Below are positions 52,443-61,663 of a DNA stretch of 64,000 nt, piece by piece. The notes beneath the pieces were generated by a model. The model was not told the origin of the DNA. It worked only from the letters and a program-made list of their open reading frames with translations, and ran no database searches. Origin of the DNA: Rickettsiales bacterium UBA4311. Lineage in GTDB: Bacteria > Pseudomonadota > Alphaproteobacteria > Rickettsiales > Deianiraeaceae. Position 1 is the first letter of the stretch; each line of letters starts with the position of its first letter. The stretch lies in NCBI GenBank assembly GCA_002394665.1, contig DGUL01000001.1:128415-192414 (forward strand). The letters are read 5' to 3'. The translations under genes and the position numbers were made by a program.

Positions 52443-53066
52443 TTACTTTCCACCGCTTACAACAACCATCGCAGGACGCAAAAGACGACCATAAAGCTCG
52501 TATCCACAACGTATAACATTAACAATTGCCCCAACTTCAAGCTCGCTTGCTACTCGTGAAATCGCTTCTTGTTTTCCGTGATCAAAAACACTTCCAACTT
52601 CTGGTTCTATTTTTGTAATCTGCATTTTTTCAAAAACTCTTTCAAATTCGCTTATTGTCATTTTTACACCTTCAAAAAGAGTTTTATCCGTATTTTTCAT
52701 ATCAACCGTTTCAACGGCTTTCTGTAAAACATCGAAAATACTTACAACATCCTCGGCAAACTTACTAATTGTAAACTTTCTCGTATCTTCCAAGTCTTTT
52801 GCGTTTCTTCTTTTTGAATTCTCGTACTCACTTGCAATATACATCAACTTTCTTTCAAGCTCCGCATTTTTATTTTCTAATTCCTCAATTTTCTGCTGTA
52901 AATCACTATCTCCGCCGGCTTTTACATTTTTCTTTTCTTCACCTTTCTCTTCTTTAACTCCTGCATTCTTCTCTCCTTCCTTCGCAACACTATTAGTCAC
53001 TTTTCCATCATTGATTTCTTTCTTTACAGAACTCCCCATTGTTGGCATTTTTTTCTCAATCGTCAT
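52443..53066 (-). CDS. grpE: GrpE, DnaK nucleotide exchange factor
   Basis: 207 residues. A charged N-terminal tail (1-60) is followed by a long coiled coil (QQKIEELENKNAELERKLMYIASEYENSKRRNAKD; family: LxRxxADFENxRRRxxKE) and FAEDVVSIFDVLQKAVE (family: xxxLLPVLDNLERAL). The beta domain then has ITKIEPEVGSVFDHGKQEAISRV, ending in IRCGYELYGRLLRPAMVVVS, the GrpE signature (GYxLxxRxLRPAxVxVS). It resets DnaK by releasing ADP. DnaK is not adjacent. Confidence 0.95.
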   Translation of the reverse strand: MTIEKKMPTMGSSVKKEINDGKVTNSVAKEGEKNAGVKEEKGEEKKNVKAGGDSDLQQKIEELENKNAELERKLMYIASEYENSKRRNAKDLEDTRKFTISKFAEDVVSIFDVLQKAVETVDMKNTDKTLFEGVKMTISEFERVFEKMQITKIEPEVGSVFDHGKQEAISRVASELEVGAIVNVIRCGYELYGRLLRPAMVVVSGGK

Positions 53067-53133
53067 ATCAACAAAGTAAGTAATCTCTATTTGTAATTTT
53101 CAAGAATGGAAAAACAAAAGACAGCGAAAGAAA

Positions 53134-53337
53134 TTATTTCTTTAAAAGAAAAACTCCTGCACCAAGCATCACTATTCCCGAAACCATCATCATCGACAAA
53201 ATACCAGCATCAAGTTTAAATCCTCCAAAAGAACCGACATAACCAAATCCGTGCCACATTATACAGCAAACGACAAAAACCATCCAAAAAACAAATATAC
53301 CAAATAAAGCCAATGCAATTTTTTGAAGAAAGTCCAT
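53134..53337 (-). CDS. small two-helix membrane protein
   Basis: 67 residues. Two hydrophobic helices (IALALFGIFVFWMVFVVCCIMWHG; ILSMMMVSGIVMLGAGVFLL) are joined by GFGYVGSFGGFKLDAG. It has balanced composition and ends in Lys-Lys. It sits 64 bases downstream of pccA and 67 bases upstream of grpE. Probably a real small gene, but I do not recognise it. Confidence 0.5.
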   Translation of the reverse strand: MDFLQKIALALFGIFVFWMVFVVCCIMWHGFGYVGSFGGFKLDAGILSMMMVSGIVMLGAGVFLLKK

Positions 53338-53401
53338 AAAATAACCAAAAGTAAATCAATAACAATTATCTATTTGTCAAATAAAAAAACCAACCACCAA
53401 A

Positions 53402-55405
53402 CTAATAGCTAAATTCAACAAGCTTCTCTCCTGTATTGACGTTATCTCCAACTTGATGAAAAACTTTTACAATTTTCGCCTTGTTGTCCGCCAATATGGT
53501 ATTATCCATTTTCATTGCTTCTATTGACAATATATGTTGCCCCTGCTCTACTTCTTGCCCTTCTTCAACTTTTAGTTTTGTAATTTTTCCAGTGATTGTA
53601 GAGACCAAAAATTGAGGTTTATTATTATCCTGTTTTTCTGGAAGATATTTCAACAAATCAAAATGCTCCGGTTTATAAGCACAAACTCTTGCCGTAAGTC
53701 CAGCACATTGCATAATATGCCCTACTCCATCTCGTTTAAGACGCACGACAAAATCAATATTTCCATTTATAACTCCACGAATTGCAACTTCACCACGAAC
53801 ATATTGAAACTTCGCAGACATTTTTTCGCCATTATACTCAATTTCAATAAACTCGTCATCAAAACTATCAATAGTTATCAAGAAACTCTCTTTGTCTATG
53901 CTTACACGCAACAATGAAAAGTCTGTATTTCTTGGAATTGCAAAAGTTTTATGAATGCCAAAATTAAACCTTGTCTCTTGAACATATAGAATAGCAGAAG
54001 CCAATACAAAAGCCTTTTTTGAGTTGTCCGTCAACGGAACGGAATTAAACCCATTTGGATAAGTTTGTTTAATAAATGCCGTTGATATGTCCCCAAGAAT
54101 AAACTTTTCTTGTCTAAAAATACTTTCCAGCAGTGCAATGTTTGTATCAACTCCGCCGATTTCATATTGTCCTAATGCACGTTTCATTGTTTCAATGGCT
54201 TCATTTCTCGTTGCCCCATATGTTATAACCTTTGCAATCATACTATCATAATAAGGCGATATTTCATCTCCAAGTTGAAAACCACTTTCAATTCTAACAT
54301 TTTCATTCACAATAGGTTCAACATAATGCAACAATTTTCCACTTGAAGGAATAAAACCTTTTGCTGGATTTTCAGCACATACACGACATTCAAATGCGTG
54401 TCCCTTTAATACGATATCCTTTTGTGTAAATGGCAACTTTTCCCCGTTTTCTATATTTATCATCACTTCCACAAGGTCTAATCCAACAACAAATTCAGTC
54501 ACTGGATGCTCCACCTGTAATCTTGTATTCATCTCCAAAAAATAAAAATTCTTGTCTTTATCCATTATGAATTCCAGCGTCCCAACGGAATAATACTTAC
54601 ACTGCTTTACCAATCTAACGGCACACTCATACATCTTTTGTCTTGTTTTTTCATCTACAAAAGAACTTGGGCATTCTTCTATAACCTTTTGATTAAATCT
54701 TTGAATACTGCACTCTCTTTCGCCTAAACACACAACATTGCCGTGTTTATCACTTGCTATCTGTATTTCAATATGTCTTGGATTTTCAACATATTTCTCC
54801 AACAGCAAGTCATCATTTTTATAAATAGTTTTTGCCTCATATTTTGCCGTTTCAAATTGTTCTTTTATATCTTCTTCCTGTCGCACAATACGAATACCTT
54901 TTCCACCACCGCCTGCAACCGCCTTAAACATCACAGGATAGCCAATTTTTTTTGCTTCCGCTTTCGCTTGCTCTACGGAATTTATCAACTCCTTACACCC
55001 CGGCACCATTGGAACGTTTGCCTCGCCAGCCATCAATTTTGCTTTTAGTTTATCTCCCATTGCCTCCATTGAAAAAGCAGAAGGGCCTACAAAACCAATG
55101 CCTTCCTTTTCAAGCAGTTTTCTAAATTCAATATTTTCAGACAAAAACCCATAACCCGGATGTATTGCATCAACTTTATAATCCTTTGCAATTTTAATTA
55201 TTTTCTCCGCATTATTGTAAGTATCAGCAACAAAAACCCCGCCAAGAGCAACTTTTTCATCCGCATAATTTGCAAAAACAGCATTTTTATCCAAATCACT
55301 ATAAATAGCTATTGTTTTTATTCCCAATCGCTTTGCCGTTCTAATTATCCTACAAGCAATCTCCCCGCGATTTGCAATCAATAGTGTTTTTATAAGCCTC
55401 TCCAT
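53402..55405 (-). CDS. pccA: biotin-dependent acyl-CoA carboxylase alpha subunit (PccA type)
   Basis: 667 residues, longer than plain AccC (about 450). The biotin carboxylase part (1-450) has LLIANRGEIACRIIRTAKRLGIKT, the ATP-grasp glycine loop MFKAVAGGGGKGIRIV, ERECSIQRFNQKVIEE and FYFLEMNTRLQVEHPVTE. A linking domain (about 450-590) is followed by the biotinyl domain with SIEAMKMDNTILA, where the Lys in AMKM carries biotin. That fused layout is typical of propionyl-CoA carboxylase alpha. It would need a beta subunit (PccB), absent here. In Rickettsiales it feeds propionyl-CoA to methylmalonyl-CoA and succinyl-CoA. Confidence 0.92.
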   Translation of the reverse strand: MERLIKTLLIANRGEIACRIIRTAKRLGIKTIAIYSDLDKNAVFANYADEKVALGGVFVADTYNNAEKIIKIAKDYKVDAIHPGYGFLSENIEFRKLLEKEGIGFVGPSAFSMEAMGDKLKAKLMAGEANVPMVPGCKELINSVEQAKAEAKKIGYPVMFKAVAGGGGKGIRIVRQEEDIKEQFETAKYEAKTIYKNDDLLLEKYVENPRHIEIQIASDKHGNVVCLGERECSIQRFNQKVIEECPSSFVDEKTRQKMYECAVRLVKQCKYYSVGTLEFIMDKDKNFYFLEMNTRLQVEHPVTEFVVGLDLVEVMINIENGEKLPFTQKDIVLKGHAFECRVCAENPAKGFIPSSGKLLHYVEPIVNENVRIESGFQLGDEISPYYDSMIAKVITYGATRNEAIETMKRALGQYEIGGVDTNIALLESIFRQEKFILGDISTAFIKQTYPNGFNSVPLTDNSKKAFVLASAILYVQETRFNFGIHKTFAIPRNTDFSLLRVSIDKESFLITIDSFDDEFIEIEYNGEKMSAKFQYVRGEVAIRGVINGNIDFVVRLKRDGVGHIMQCAGLTARVCAYKPEHFDLLKYLPEKQDNNKPQFLVSTITGKITKLKVEEGQEVEQGQHILSIEAMKMDNTILADNKAKIVKVFHQVGDNVNTGEKLVEFSY

Positions 55406-55486
55406 AAGCAGAAACGAGAAAAATTAAAAAATTTTAAAATCAAATTTGCAAAGATAAAAAAAAAAAGTAGAATGAGGTGTTTTTTT

Positions 55487-58400
55487 ATGGAAATACAAAA
55501 CAATCAACAAAATAATCAAAATAACATTATGAACAATTCAAATGATTTGGTTATACCCAATATAAACGAGCAAGACCTTAATGCCGATAACCAAGGAAAC
55601 GGAGAAAGACAATTCCAAGAAAACAAAGAACAGAACGTCGATAATAACATGACCAATATCGGCGATATCTTCAACAATTCAGAAAACAATAACAATGTTA
55701 ACATATTTGCCAGAAAAGGTAGTGGACAAAACGACCTGGCAGTTCTAAAATTATTTCAAACTAGCGAGAATGATATTCATAGCAATTTAAACAAAGAAAA
55801 CAAAAAACATTTTGAGTTCATCTCCAACAACGAAATCAACGAAAACAACAACATCAACCAAAACATCAATAACATTGGCAATATGCAACAAAACAGCAAT
55901 ATCACCGGCTTGTTCAACAATATTAATAATGTCATACAGCTCCCCAACGAAGAAAACAACATAAATAAAAGTATCAACAGTTATAAACACATAAATCTCA
56001 ACTCAAGTCAACACATTCTTAACGGTAATGATGATCTCAATTATTCTGCTAATAATATTGATATTAATCGCGTAAATGATCACACGCACTTCTTCAAAGA
56101 AAACATTTTAAACAAAAACTCAAAACTGAACACTGGTTTCAAGCAACAGCCACAAATAACTCTAACGGATGTAATGCTCAATGCCGTAAACGCCATGTTG
56201 AAATATAGAGACGAAAACAGCAACAGTATTCAAGATACCGTAAACAAGGAACCAAACAATGAAACAGATTACATCGGTTTGTTTGAACAAATATCAAATG
56301 ACAAAAAAATTACCGAGGAATCAGTAAAAGCAAAGAAAGACGACATAAACGCACAAATCAACGAAGCTCCAAAAAACCGTAACCTGCGAACTTTAAACTT
56401 AAATTGGCAGATAATAGGAAATAACTTTGCTACTTTTAGAGAAAAATTAAAAAACATAGACAAACACTTAAAAAACGCTTCTGACGACGAGTTTGCTGCA
56501 ATGGAGCGATTGTTTAATAACGTAAGCATTATTGTCGGAACACAACGTGTTAGCTTTAAAGCAACACGACACAACGAAGGCAGTAACGATTCTCGAATAG
56601 AAGTCAGTATTTATCTTGATAAAGACAAGAACAAAAATAGCCGTTCTATCCAACAAACAAATGAAGAGTTTAAAATAACACTAGACAAAAACTTTAAATT
56701 AGGAATTACTAAACAAAATAAAAAACTCGACAATAAGAATTGTGGCCTAGAAGAAATGTTCTTGAAACAACTATTCTTGAAGCAAAACAAATTACAAGAG
56801 CGACAAATGATTGAATCAGAGCAACGAAAGCGACATGAAGAAGAAAAGAGGTTGCGAAGAATTAAAGAAGAGAAGGAAAAGAAAGAACAACAACGTCGTA
56901 AAGAAATGCAAGAAGAGGAAGAGAGAAATAAACAAATGCTTTTAAAACGGAAACAAGAAGAAGACATGCTTGAACTACGGAATCGTAACCTTAAATTAAT
57001 AACAAAACTGAAAGAACACGAGAGAGAAATCGAAGATCTCATATCAGCAAACAACAATCTCAAATTACAAATGAACAAAATACAAATGAACTTTAATGAT
57101 GGACGCAAAATACAACAGATGGACCCATTATATATAAACAGAGCAAACAAAGAACCAAACTCAATTGAACATCTAGACTATCTTACTATTAAAGCACAAA
57201 AAAAACCAAAAAAATCAGAAAACAACATTCAGAAGATGGACACGCTTTTTATTCAAAAAAAAAACAAACCAGAACTTGAATTTCAACAACTTGGGAATTA
57301 CACAGTAAAAAGTAGTAGCAAAAAATTTAACGACAAGGCAATATTACAAAATATTCATAATGATATATATATTCCGGCTAAAAAAAGACAAAACGATATT
57401 ATAAAAAATAATTGTCAACCACAACAAGTATCAGAAGTATCAATCTATAATGAAAAGTACAGTAATTACAATTATATGCCCAAGATTAATAATGACCTCA
57501 ATCAAAAACAAGTTAACATAAGCAACGAAAACCTTTTCAGCTTTAACTTAAAGCACAAAAAAAACAATAATCACTTTAATTTTAACATTAATAACAATCA
57601 AAAAAACGACCCCTACTCCAAGTCCAATAATGAATCATTTGACAGTATTAACAATCGACAAAAATCAAACGACAATTCCAACAACCTCTCCATGGAGTTA
57701 AATAATAGTAATGAATCATTTAACAAATTTCTCAATGAACAAAAATTAAACAACAATCCCGACTTCAGGGGGTTCAAGTCAGGTATACTATCAAATACAC
57801 AACTAAAAGAAGAAAATAATAACATAAATGACATATTCGGTAACAAAGGCATATTTAGTAAACCACAAGATAAAGCCCTGTTTGGAAAACAACAAAGTAA
57901 CTACAACAAAAATATTAATAAACGACCAACAGAAGAAAATAACATAAATAACATATCCAATACAAGCAACAACACTGACTTAGGCGAAGAACCATACAAG
58001 GCTTACCAACAAAACAATAGTATCTTCTCTAGAAACAATGGGAAAAACAATATAGAACGCAAAAACAGTTTTAACCGCACAAATATATTCGATAATAAAC
58101 AAAGTATCGTGCTCATGAAACAACCAAAACAAAAAAATAGCATAAACAATAACATAAATAACATAAATAACATACTCAATAACGAAGACATTTTTAATGA
58201 ACTACAAGATAAAGTCCTGTTTAGAAAACAACAAAATAAGTACAACAAAAATATTAATAAACAACCAAAAGGCGGATCACAACTCCAATCAAAACGAACC
58301 TTCAATACTGACCTTCTTCAGAAAAATGACAACAGCAAACTATTAAACTTCATTAATATATCACCATTAAACAATCAAAACAACGATATTAACGATTTTT

Positions 58401-58522
58401 TCAAACAGAGCGATATTGATTATAATCATGAACAAAAAAAAATAAACGATACTAAGAATAAACTAAATAGTACAACAGTGGTTATGCACCACAACAATAC
58501 GAACAACAACCCTTTCTACTAA
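55487..58522 (+). CDS. very long Asn-rich low-complexity protein, unknown
   Basis: About 1011 residues from the ATG at 55487 (another in-frame ATG lies at 55472). Three zones are seen. An Asn/Gln-rich N-terminus (1-220, MEIQNNQQNNQNNIMNN) comes first. A more ordered centre (about 220-560) has a beta part (VSIIVGTQRVSFKATRH) and a long charged coiled coil (EEEKRLRRIKEEKEKKEQ). An Asn-rich C-terminus has internal repeats (IQQMDPLYI / IQKMDTLFI; NINDIFGNKGIFSKPQDK / NNEDIFNELQDKVLF). No signal or membrane helix is seen. Composition and repeats suggest a lineage-specific secreted or structural protein, but nothing in the sequence names its job. Confidence 0.7.
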   Translation: MEIQNNQQNNQNNIMNNSNDLVIPNINEQDLNADNQGNGERQFQENKEQNVDNNMTNIGDIFNNSENNNNVNIFARKGSGQNDLAVLKLFQTSENDIHSNLNKENKKHFEFISNNEINENNNINQNINNIGNMQQNSNITGLFNNINNVIQLPNEENNINKSINSYKHINLNSSQHILNGNDDLNYSANNIDINRVNDHTHFFKENILNKNSKLNTGFKQQPQITLTDVMLNAVNAMLKYRDENSNSIQDTVNKEPNNETDYIGLFEQISNDKKITEESVKAKKDDINAQINEAPKNRNLRTLNLNWQIIGNNFATFREKLKNIDKHLKNASDDEFAAMERLFNNVSIIVGTQRVSFKATRHNEGSNDSRIEVSIYLDKDKNKNSRSIQQTNEEFKITLDKNFKLGITKQNKKLDNKNCGLEEMFLKQLFLKQNKLQERQMIESEQRKRHEEEKRLRRIKEEKEKKEQQRRKEMQEEEERNKQMLLKRKQEEDMLELRNRNLKLITKLKEHEREIEDLISANNNLKLQMNKIQMNFNDGRKIQQMDPLYINRANKEPNSIEHLDYLTIKAQKKPKKSENNIQKMDTLFIQKKNKPELEFQQLGNYTVKSSSKKFNDKAILQNIHNDIYIPAKKRQNDIIKNNCQPQQVSEVSIYNEKYSNYNYMPKINNDLNQKQVNISNENLFSFNLKHKKNNNHFNFNINNNQKNDPYSKSNNESFDSINNRQKSNDNSNNLSMELNNSNESFNKFLNEQKLNNNPDFRGFKSGILSNTQLKEENNNINDIFGNKGIFSKPQDKALFGKQQSNYNKNINKRPTEENNINNISNTSNNTDLGEEPYKAYQQNNSIFSRNNGKNNIERKNSFNRTNIFDNKQSIVLMKQPKQKNSINNNINNINNILNNEDIFNELQDKVLFRKQQNKYNKNINKQPKGGSQLQSKRTFNTDLLQKNDNSKLLNFINISPLNNQNNDINDFFKQSDIDYNHEQKKINDTKNKLNSTTVVMHHNNTNNNPFY

Positions 58523-58526
58523 TAAC

Positions 58527-60047
58527 TCACGCCAACTTGCTTCTGAAAATAGAAGCTCTCAGAATATCCTCCTCACGAACCTCGCTCGATCTTTCAAGGT
58601 CGGCGATGGTTCTTGCAACGCGAACAATTTTTCCAATCCCACGCATTGAAATATGCATTTTCGTTTCAATCCCTTCCAATGCTTGCAAAGCTTTTTTATC
58701 TTTTGGCATACAATATTTATTTAACAAATTTCCATCAGGGCAATGACTATTTAATCTAAACTTTTCACTTTTATACCTTTCAGCTTGTACTTGACGAGCA
58801 TAAACCACTCTTTTTTTAATCTCTTCGCTTTTCTCTGCTTGTTTATCACCTCCGATATTGCTAACTTTATGATTAACGTCATCCATTCTCACGTGCATGT
58901 CAATCCTATCAAGCAAAGGTCCTGAAATTCTACCTTGATACTGCAAAGCCGACTTTTGCGAACAGGTACAAGGCCTCGTTTTACTTCCAAAAAAACCACA
59001 CTTACAAGGGTTCATTGCGGCGATTAACTGAAACCTTGCCGGATAAACAACTTTTACTCTTGTCCTTGCAATAGCCACCTCGCCGGTTTCCAAAGGTTGC
59101 CTTAAAGCTTCAAGTGTTTCTCTTCTAAACTCCGGCAATTCATCCAAAAACAATACCCCATTGTGTGCCAAAGTAATCTCCCCTGGTTTTGCATTTGAGC
59201 CCCCTCCAATTACTGCAATTTGCGAAGCCGTGTTATGTGGCGCCCTAAAAGGTCTTATTGATGTAAGAACCCCGTTTTTTATCAACCCAGCAACAGAATG
59301 TATCATACTTACTTCAATCATTTCTTCAGTAGTCAGAGGTGGAAGTATCGTTGTAATTCTTGAAGATATCATTGTTTTACCAGTGCCGGGCGATCCAATT
59401 AGCAAAACATTATGCCCACCTGCCGCTGCTATTTCAATGGCATACTTGGCTCGCTCTTGTCCTATGACATCTGCCATATCTTTATAACTATTTGCAACAA
59501 AATCATCTTTTGTGATTTGTGGCCTCTCAATTTTTATCTCACCCTTTAAATACTTGATAAGTTGTTTTAAGTCTTCAACTGCGACAATGTTCATCTCCTC
59601 TCCGCCCCAAGCTCCTTCTTTACCATTCTCAAACGGACAAATTAAACCAATTTTTTTCGTGCTCGCATACAACGATGCTGGCAAGACCCCATTGACTCCT
59701 CTGATACTGCCATCAAGCCCAAGTTCTCCAACAACAATAAAACTTGCCACACTTTCCTGCTTAATAACGCCAATGTTTGTTAAAATACCCAACATAATCG
59801 GCAAATCGTAATGTGTTCCTTCTTTTAAAATATCCGCAGGTGCGAGGTTTATTGTTATCCTTTGTGGCGGTAAAATCAAGCCAATAGAAAACAACGACGC
59901 CCTCACCCTCTCTATGCTCTCTCTTACGGCTTTATCTCCAAGCCCAACTATTGTAATACCAGGTTGACCCTTTGCAAAATGAACCTCAACATCAACCTCT
60001 TTTACATCAATACCTGTAAAACATATGGTTTTAATCTTTGATATCAT
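58527..60047 (-). CDS. comM: ComM/YifB-family AAA+ ATPase (Mg-chelatase-like)
   Basis: 506 residues, standard length. The N-terminal ChlI-like domain has VHFAKGQPGITIVGLGDKAVRESIERVR (family: VEVxxxxGLPxFxIVGLPDxAVxESRERV). The AAA+ core has the Walker A GSPGTGKTM, the Walker B GVLFLDELPEFRRETLEALRQPLE, and a Cys-rich insertion (MNPCKCGFFGSKTRPCTCS). It has C-terminal IRVARTIADL. ComM is a hexameric helicase that extends branch migration during integration of transformed DNA in naturally competent bacteria. DprA in the same window supports a DNA-uptake or recombination role. It is convergent with the Asn-rich gene, with four bases between. Confidence 0.95.
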   Translation of the reverse strand: MISKIKTICFTGIDVKEVDVEVHFAKGQPGITIVGLGDKAVRESIERVRASLFSIGLILPPQRITINLAPADILKEGTHYDLPIMLGILTNIGVIKQESVASFIVVGELGLDGSIRGVNGVLPASLYASTKKIGLICPFENGKEGAWGGEEMNIVAVEDLKQLIKYLKGEIKIERPQITKDDFVANSYKDMADVIGQERAKYAIEIAAAGGHNVLLIGSPGTGKTMISSRITTILPPLTTEEMIEVSMIHSVAGLIKNGVLTSIRPFRAPHNTASQIAVIGGGSNAKPGEITLAHNGVLFLDELPEFRRETLEALRQPLETGEVAIARTRVKVVYPARFQLIAAMNPCKCGFFGSKTRPCTCSQKSALQYQGRISGPLLDRIDMHVRMDDVNHKVSNIGGDKQAEKSEEIKKRVVYARQVQAERYKSEKFRLNSHCPDGNLLNKYCMPKDKKALQALEGIETKMHISMRGIGKIVRVARTIADLERSSEVREEDILRASIFRSKLA

Positions 60048-60143
60048 TGCATTGTAAACCAGCGATTAAAAAATTATATTCAACAGTTTTATACAAACGG
60101 CAGAAACCAAAAAAAACGATAATATTACAAAAACCGACAAAAA

Positions 60144-60962
60144 CTAACTCAAGCCAAAATCCAAATCATATTCGGGTTTCTGTATAGAGTTCAAATTCAA
60201 TAGTCCGTCCAATGGTTTTAGTGTTGTGTCAAGTTTTTTATCAATATAATTATGCATTTTCTCATTTGTTGTTAATCGCTTTTGCGTATATTCTCCGTCA
60301 TATTGCATAATTTTATAACTATTTGCTTCATCTCTGTTTTTCCTATTCGTTAGGATTTTGTCTCTCATTTTTTTTACATTTTTCACAGCATTTTTACGAA
60401 ATTTATCAAACGTCGCATCCAGTTTGTTTATCTGCTCGGTAGCCTTCTTTTTTTTAGAAACCATACAACGGTTCATAACTATCGCTTCCGGAACTTTAAT
60501 TGGCTCGTGATAATTCTTTTGATAATTTTGTTCTTGATATCTTCTCATTAGTTTTTGCTCATATTTGTATGGCTTAAACAAGGTTTTGAAAAAAAGGGAT
60601 ATACCTTGCCAAACAGTTAGTGGTTCTCTGGCTATTCTTTTCTCCATAACTGATTTTATAATCTCTTGTTCGCTTTTTCTGTATTCTCCTGCCGTTGGTG
60701 GTGTGTTGTAGATTTCTCTTATTTCATCCAGTTTCTTATCATATTCTTCCTTTGCTTTTTTTTCTTCTGTGCTTATTTTTGCAACTAATTGATCCCAATC
60801 TCGCTGTTCTTGTTCTTGGAGTTTTTGTTCATCTTCCACGAGTTTTCTTTTTTTCTCTTCAATCAATTCGTCCTGTCTTAAGTCGTCAAGAAATATCTTT
60901 TTTGCCTCTTCGTCAATATCCGTTTGATCTAACATCGCTTTTTCTTGCAAACCTTCCGACAT
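60144..60962 (-). CDS. coiled-coil cytosolic protein, unknown
   Basis: 272 residues, highly charged and almost all helical. It has EEAKKIFLDDLRQDELIEEKKRKLVEDE and repeated Lys/Glu segments, a short semi-hydrophobic stretch (LTVWQGISLFFKTLFKPYKYEQ), then basic helices and a weakly conserved end (KPEYDLDFGLS). No signal, motif or enzyme fold is visible. It is divergent from the neighbouring membrane-anchored unknown gene at 61050 with 87 bases between, and downstream of nothing obvious. Not recognised. Confidence 0.6.
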   Translation of the reverse strand: MSEGLQEKAMLDQTDIDEEAKKIFLDDLRQDELIEEKKRKLVEDEQKLQEQEQRDWDQLVAKISTEEKKAKEEYDKKLDEIREIYNTPPTAGEYRKSEQEIIKSVMEKRIAREPLTVWQGISLFFKTLFKPYKYEQKLMRRYQEQNYQKNYHEPIKVPEAIVMNRCMVSKKKKATEQINKLDATFDKFRKNAVKNVKKMRDKILTNRKNRDEANSYKIMQYDGEYTQKRLTTNEKMHNYIDKKLDTTLKPLDGLLNLNSIQKPEYDLDFGLS

Positions 60963-61049
60963 CCGTTAAGTCGCTAAATAATAACATATTACCACTTTTT
61001 TTCAACAACTCATATTGCTAATAATTCAAAAAATAATAAAATTTCCCCC

Positions 61050-61577
61050 GTGGAAAGCACCATTGTATTACTATTTGACTACCTAATTTCAACGCCAATC
61101 GGGAACGCCATTGCTGTCTTTTTAAGTGCTTTAATACTCTATGGACTATTTCGCCTTATAATAAAAATTATAGACTACATCGTTTTTAAAAGATTGATGG
61201 CAAGAGTGCTGAAAGCAATATACGAAGACGAAGAAGATGATGAGTATTTTTCTTCCGCACCTGCTTCAAACCAAGAAGACGAACAATCACAAAAAAAAGA
61301 TAAAAAACGAGAACAAATAAGAGAAGCAGAAAGATTGCAAAATATGGAAAATGAATTTGTAAGCGGACGCTCAAGGCAAAGTCAAAAAGGCAAAATAGTT
61401 GGCGTAGTTCAACCGATCGGCAAATGGACAGCAAGAGTTATGAAACAATGGTTGCAGAAACATCAAAATATTGATATGAACCTCGTAAATGATTTAGGCT
61501 ATTTCCAAGCAATGGTTATAGCAGAGAGAAAATCTCAAGGTCTGGATGTCGGGCAAGGCGGAGGAATGTCAAGATAG
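61050..61577 (+). CDS. membrane-anchored protein, unknown
   Basis: 175 residues from a GTG start at 61050. A single strong hydrophobic helix (AIAVFLSALILYGLFRLIIKIIDYIVF) lies near 19-46. It is followed by a basic/acidic region (EDEEDDEYFSSA; KKDKKREQIREAERL) that should be cytosolic, and an ordered C-terminal part (KIVGVVQPIGKWTARVMKQWLQKHQ; DLGYFQAMVIAERKSQGLDVGQ). The ordered end suggests a real protein with a binding role at the membrane. It is divergent from the coiled-coil gene and 86 bases from the 3' end of holB. Not recognised. Confidence 0.6.
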   Translation: MESTIVLLFDYLISTPIGNAIAVFLSALILYGLFRLIIKIIDYIVFKRLMARVLKAIYEDEEDDEYFSSAPASNQEDEQSQKKDKKREQIREAERLQNMENEFVSGRSRQSQKGKIVGVVQPIGKWTARVMKQWLQKHQNIDMNLVNDLGYFQAMVIAERKSQGLDVGQGGGMSR

Positions 61578-61663
61578 GCCAAACAACAAGAATAAAAATA
61601 ATGAAAAACAAAAAAAACAAGAACAAGAACGAAAATAATAAGAACAAAAACAATAATTTATCT

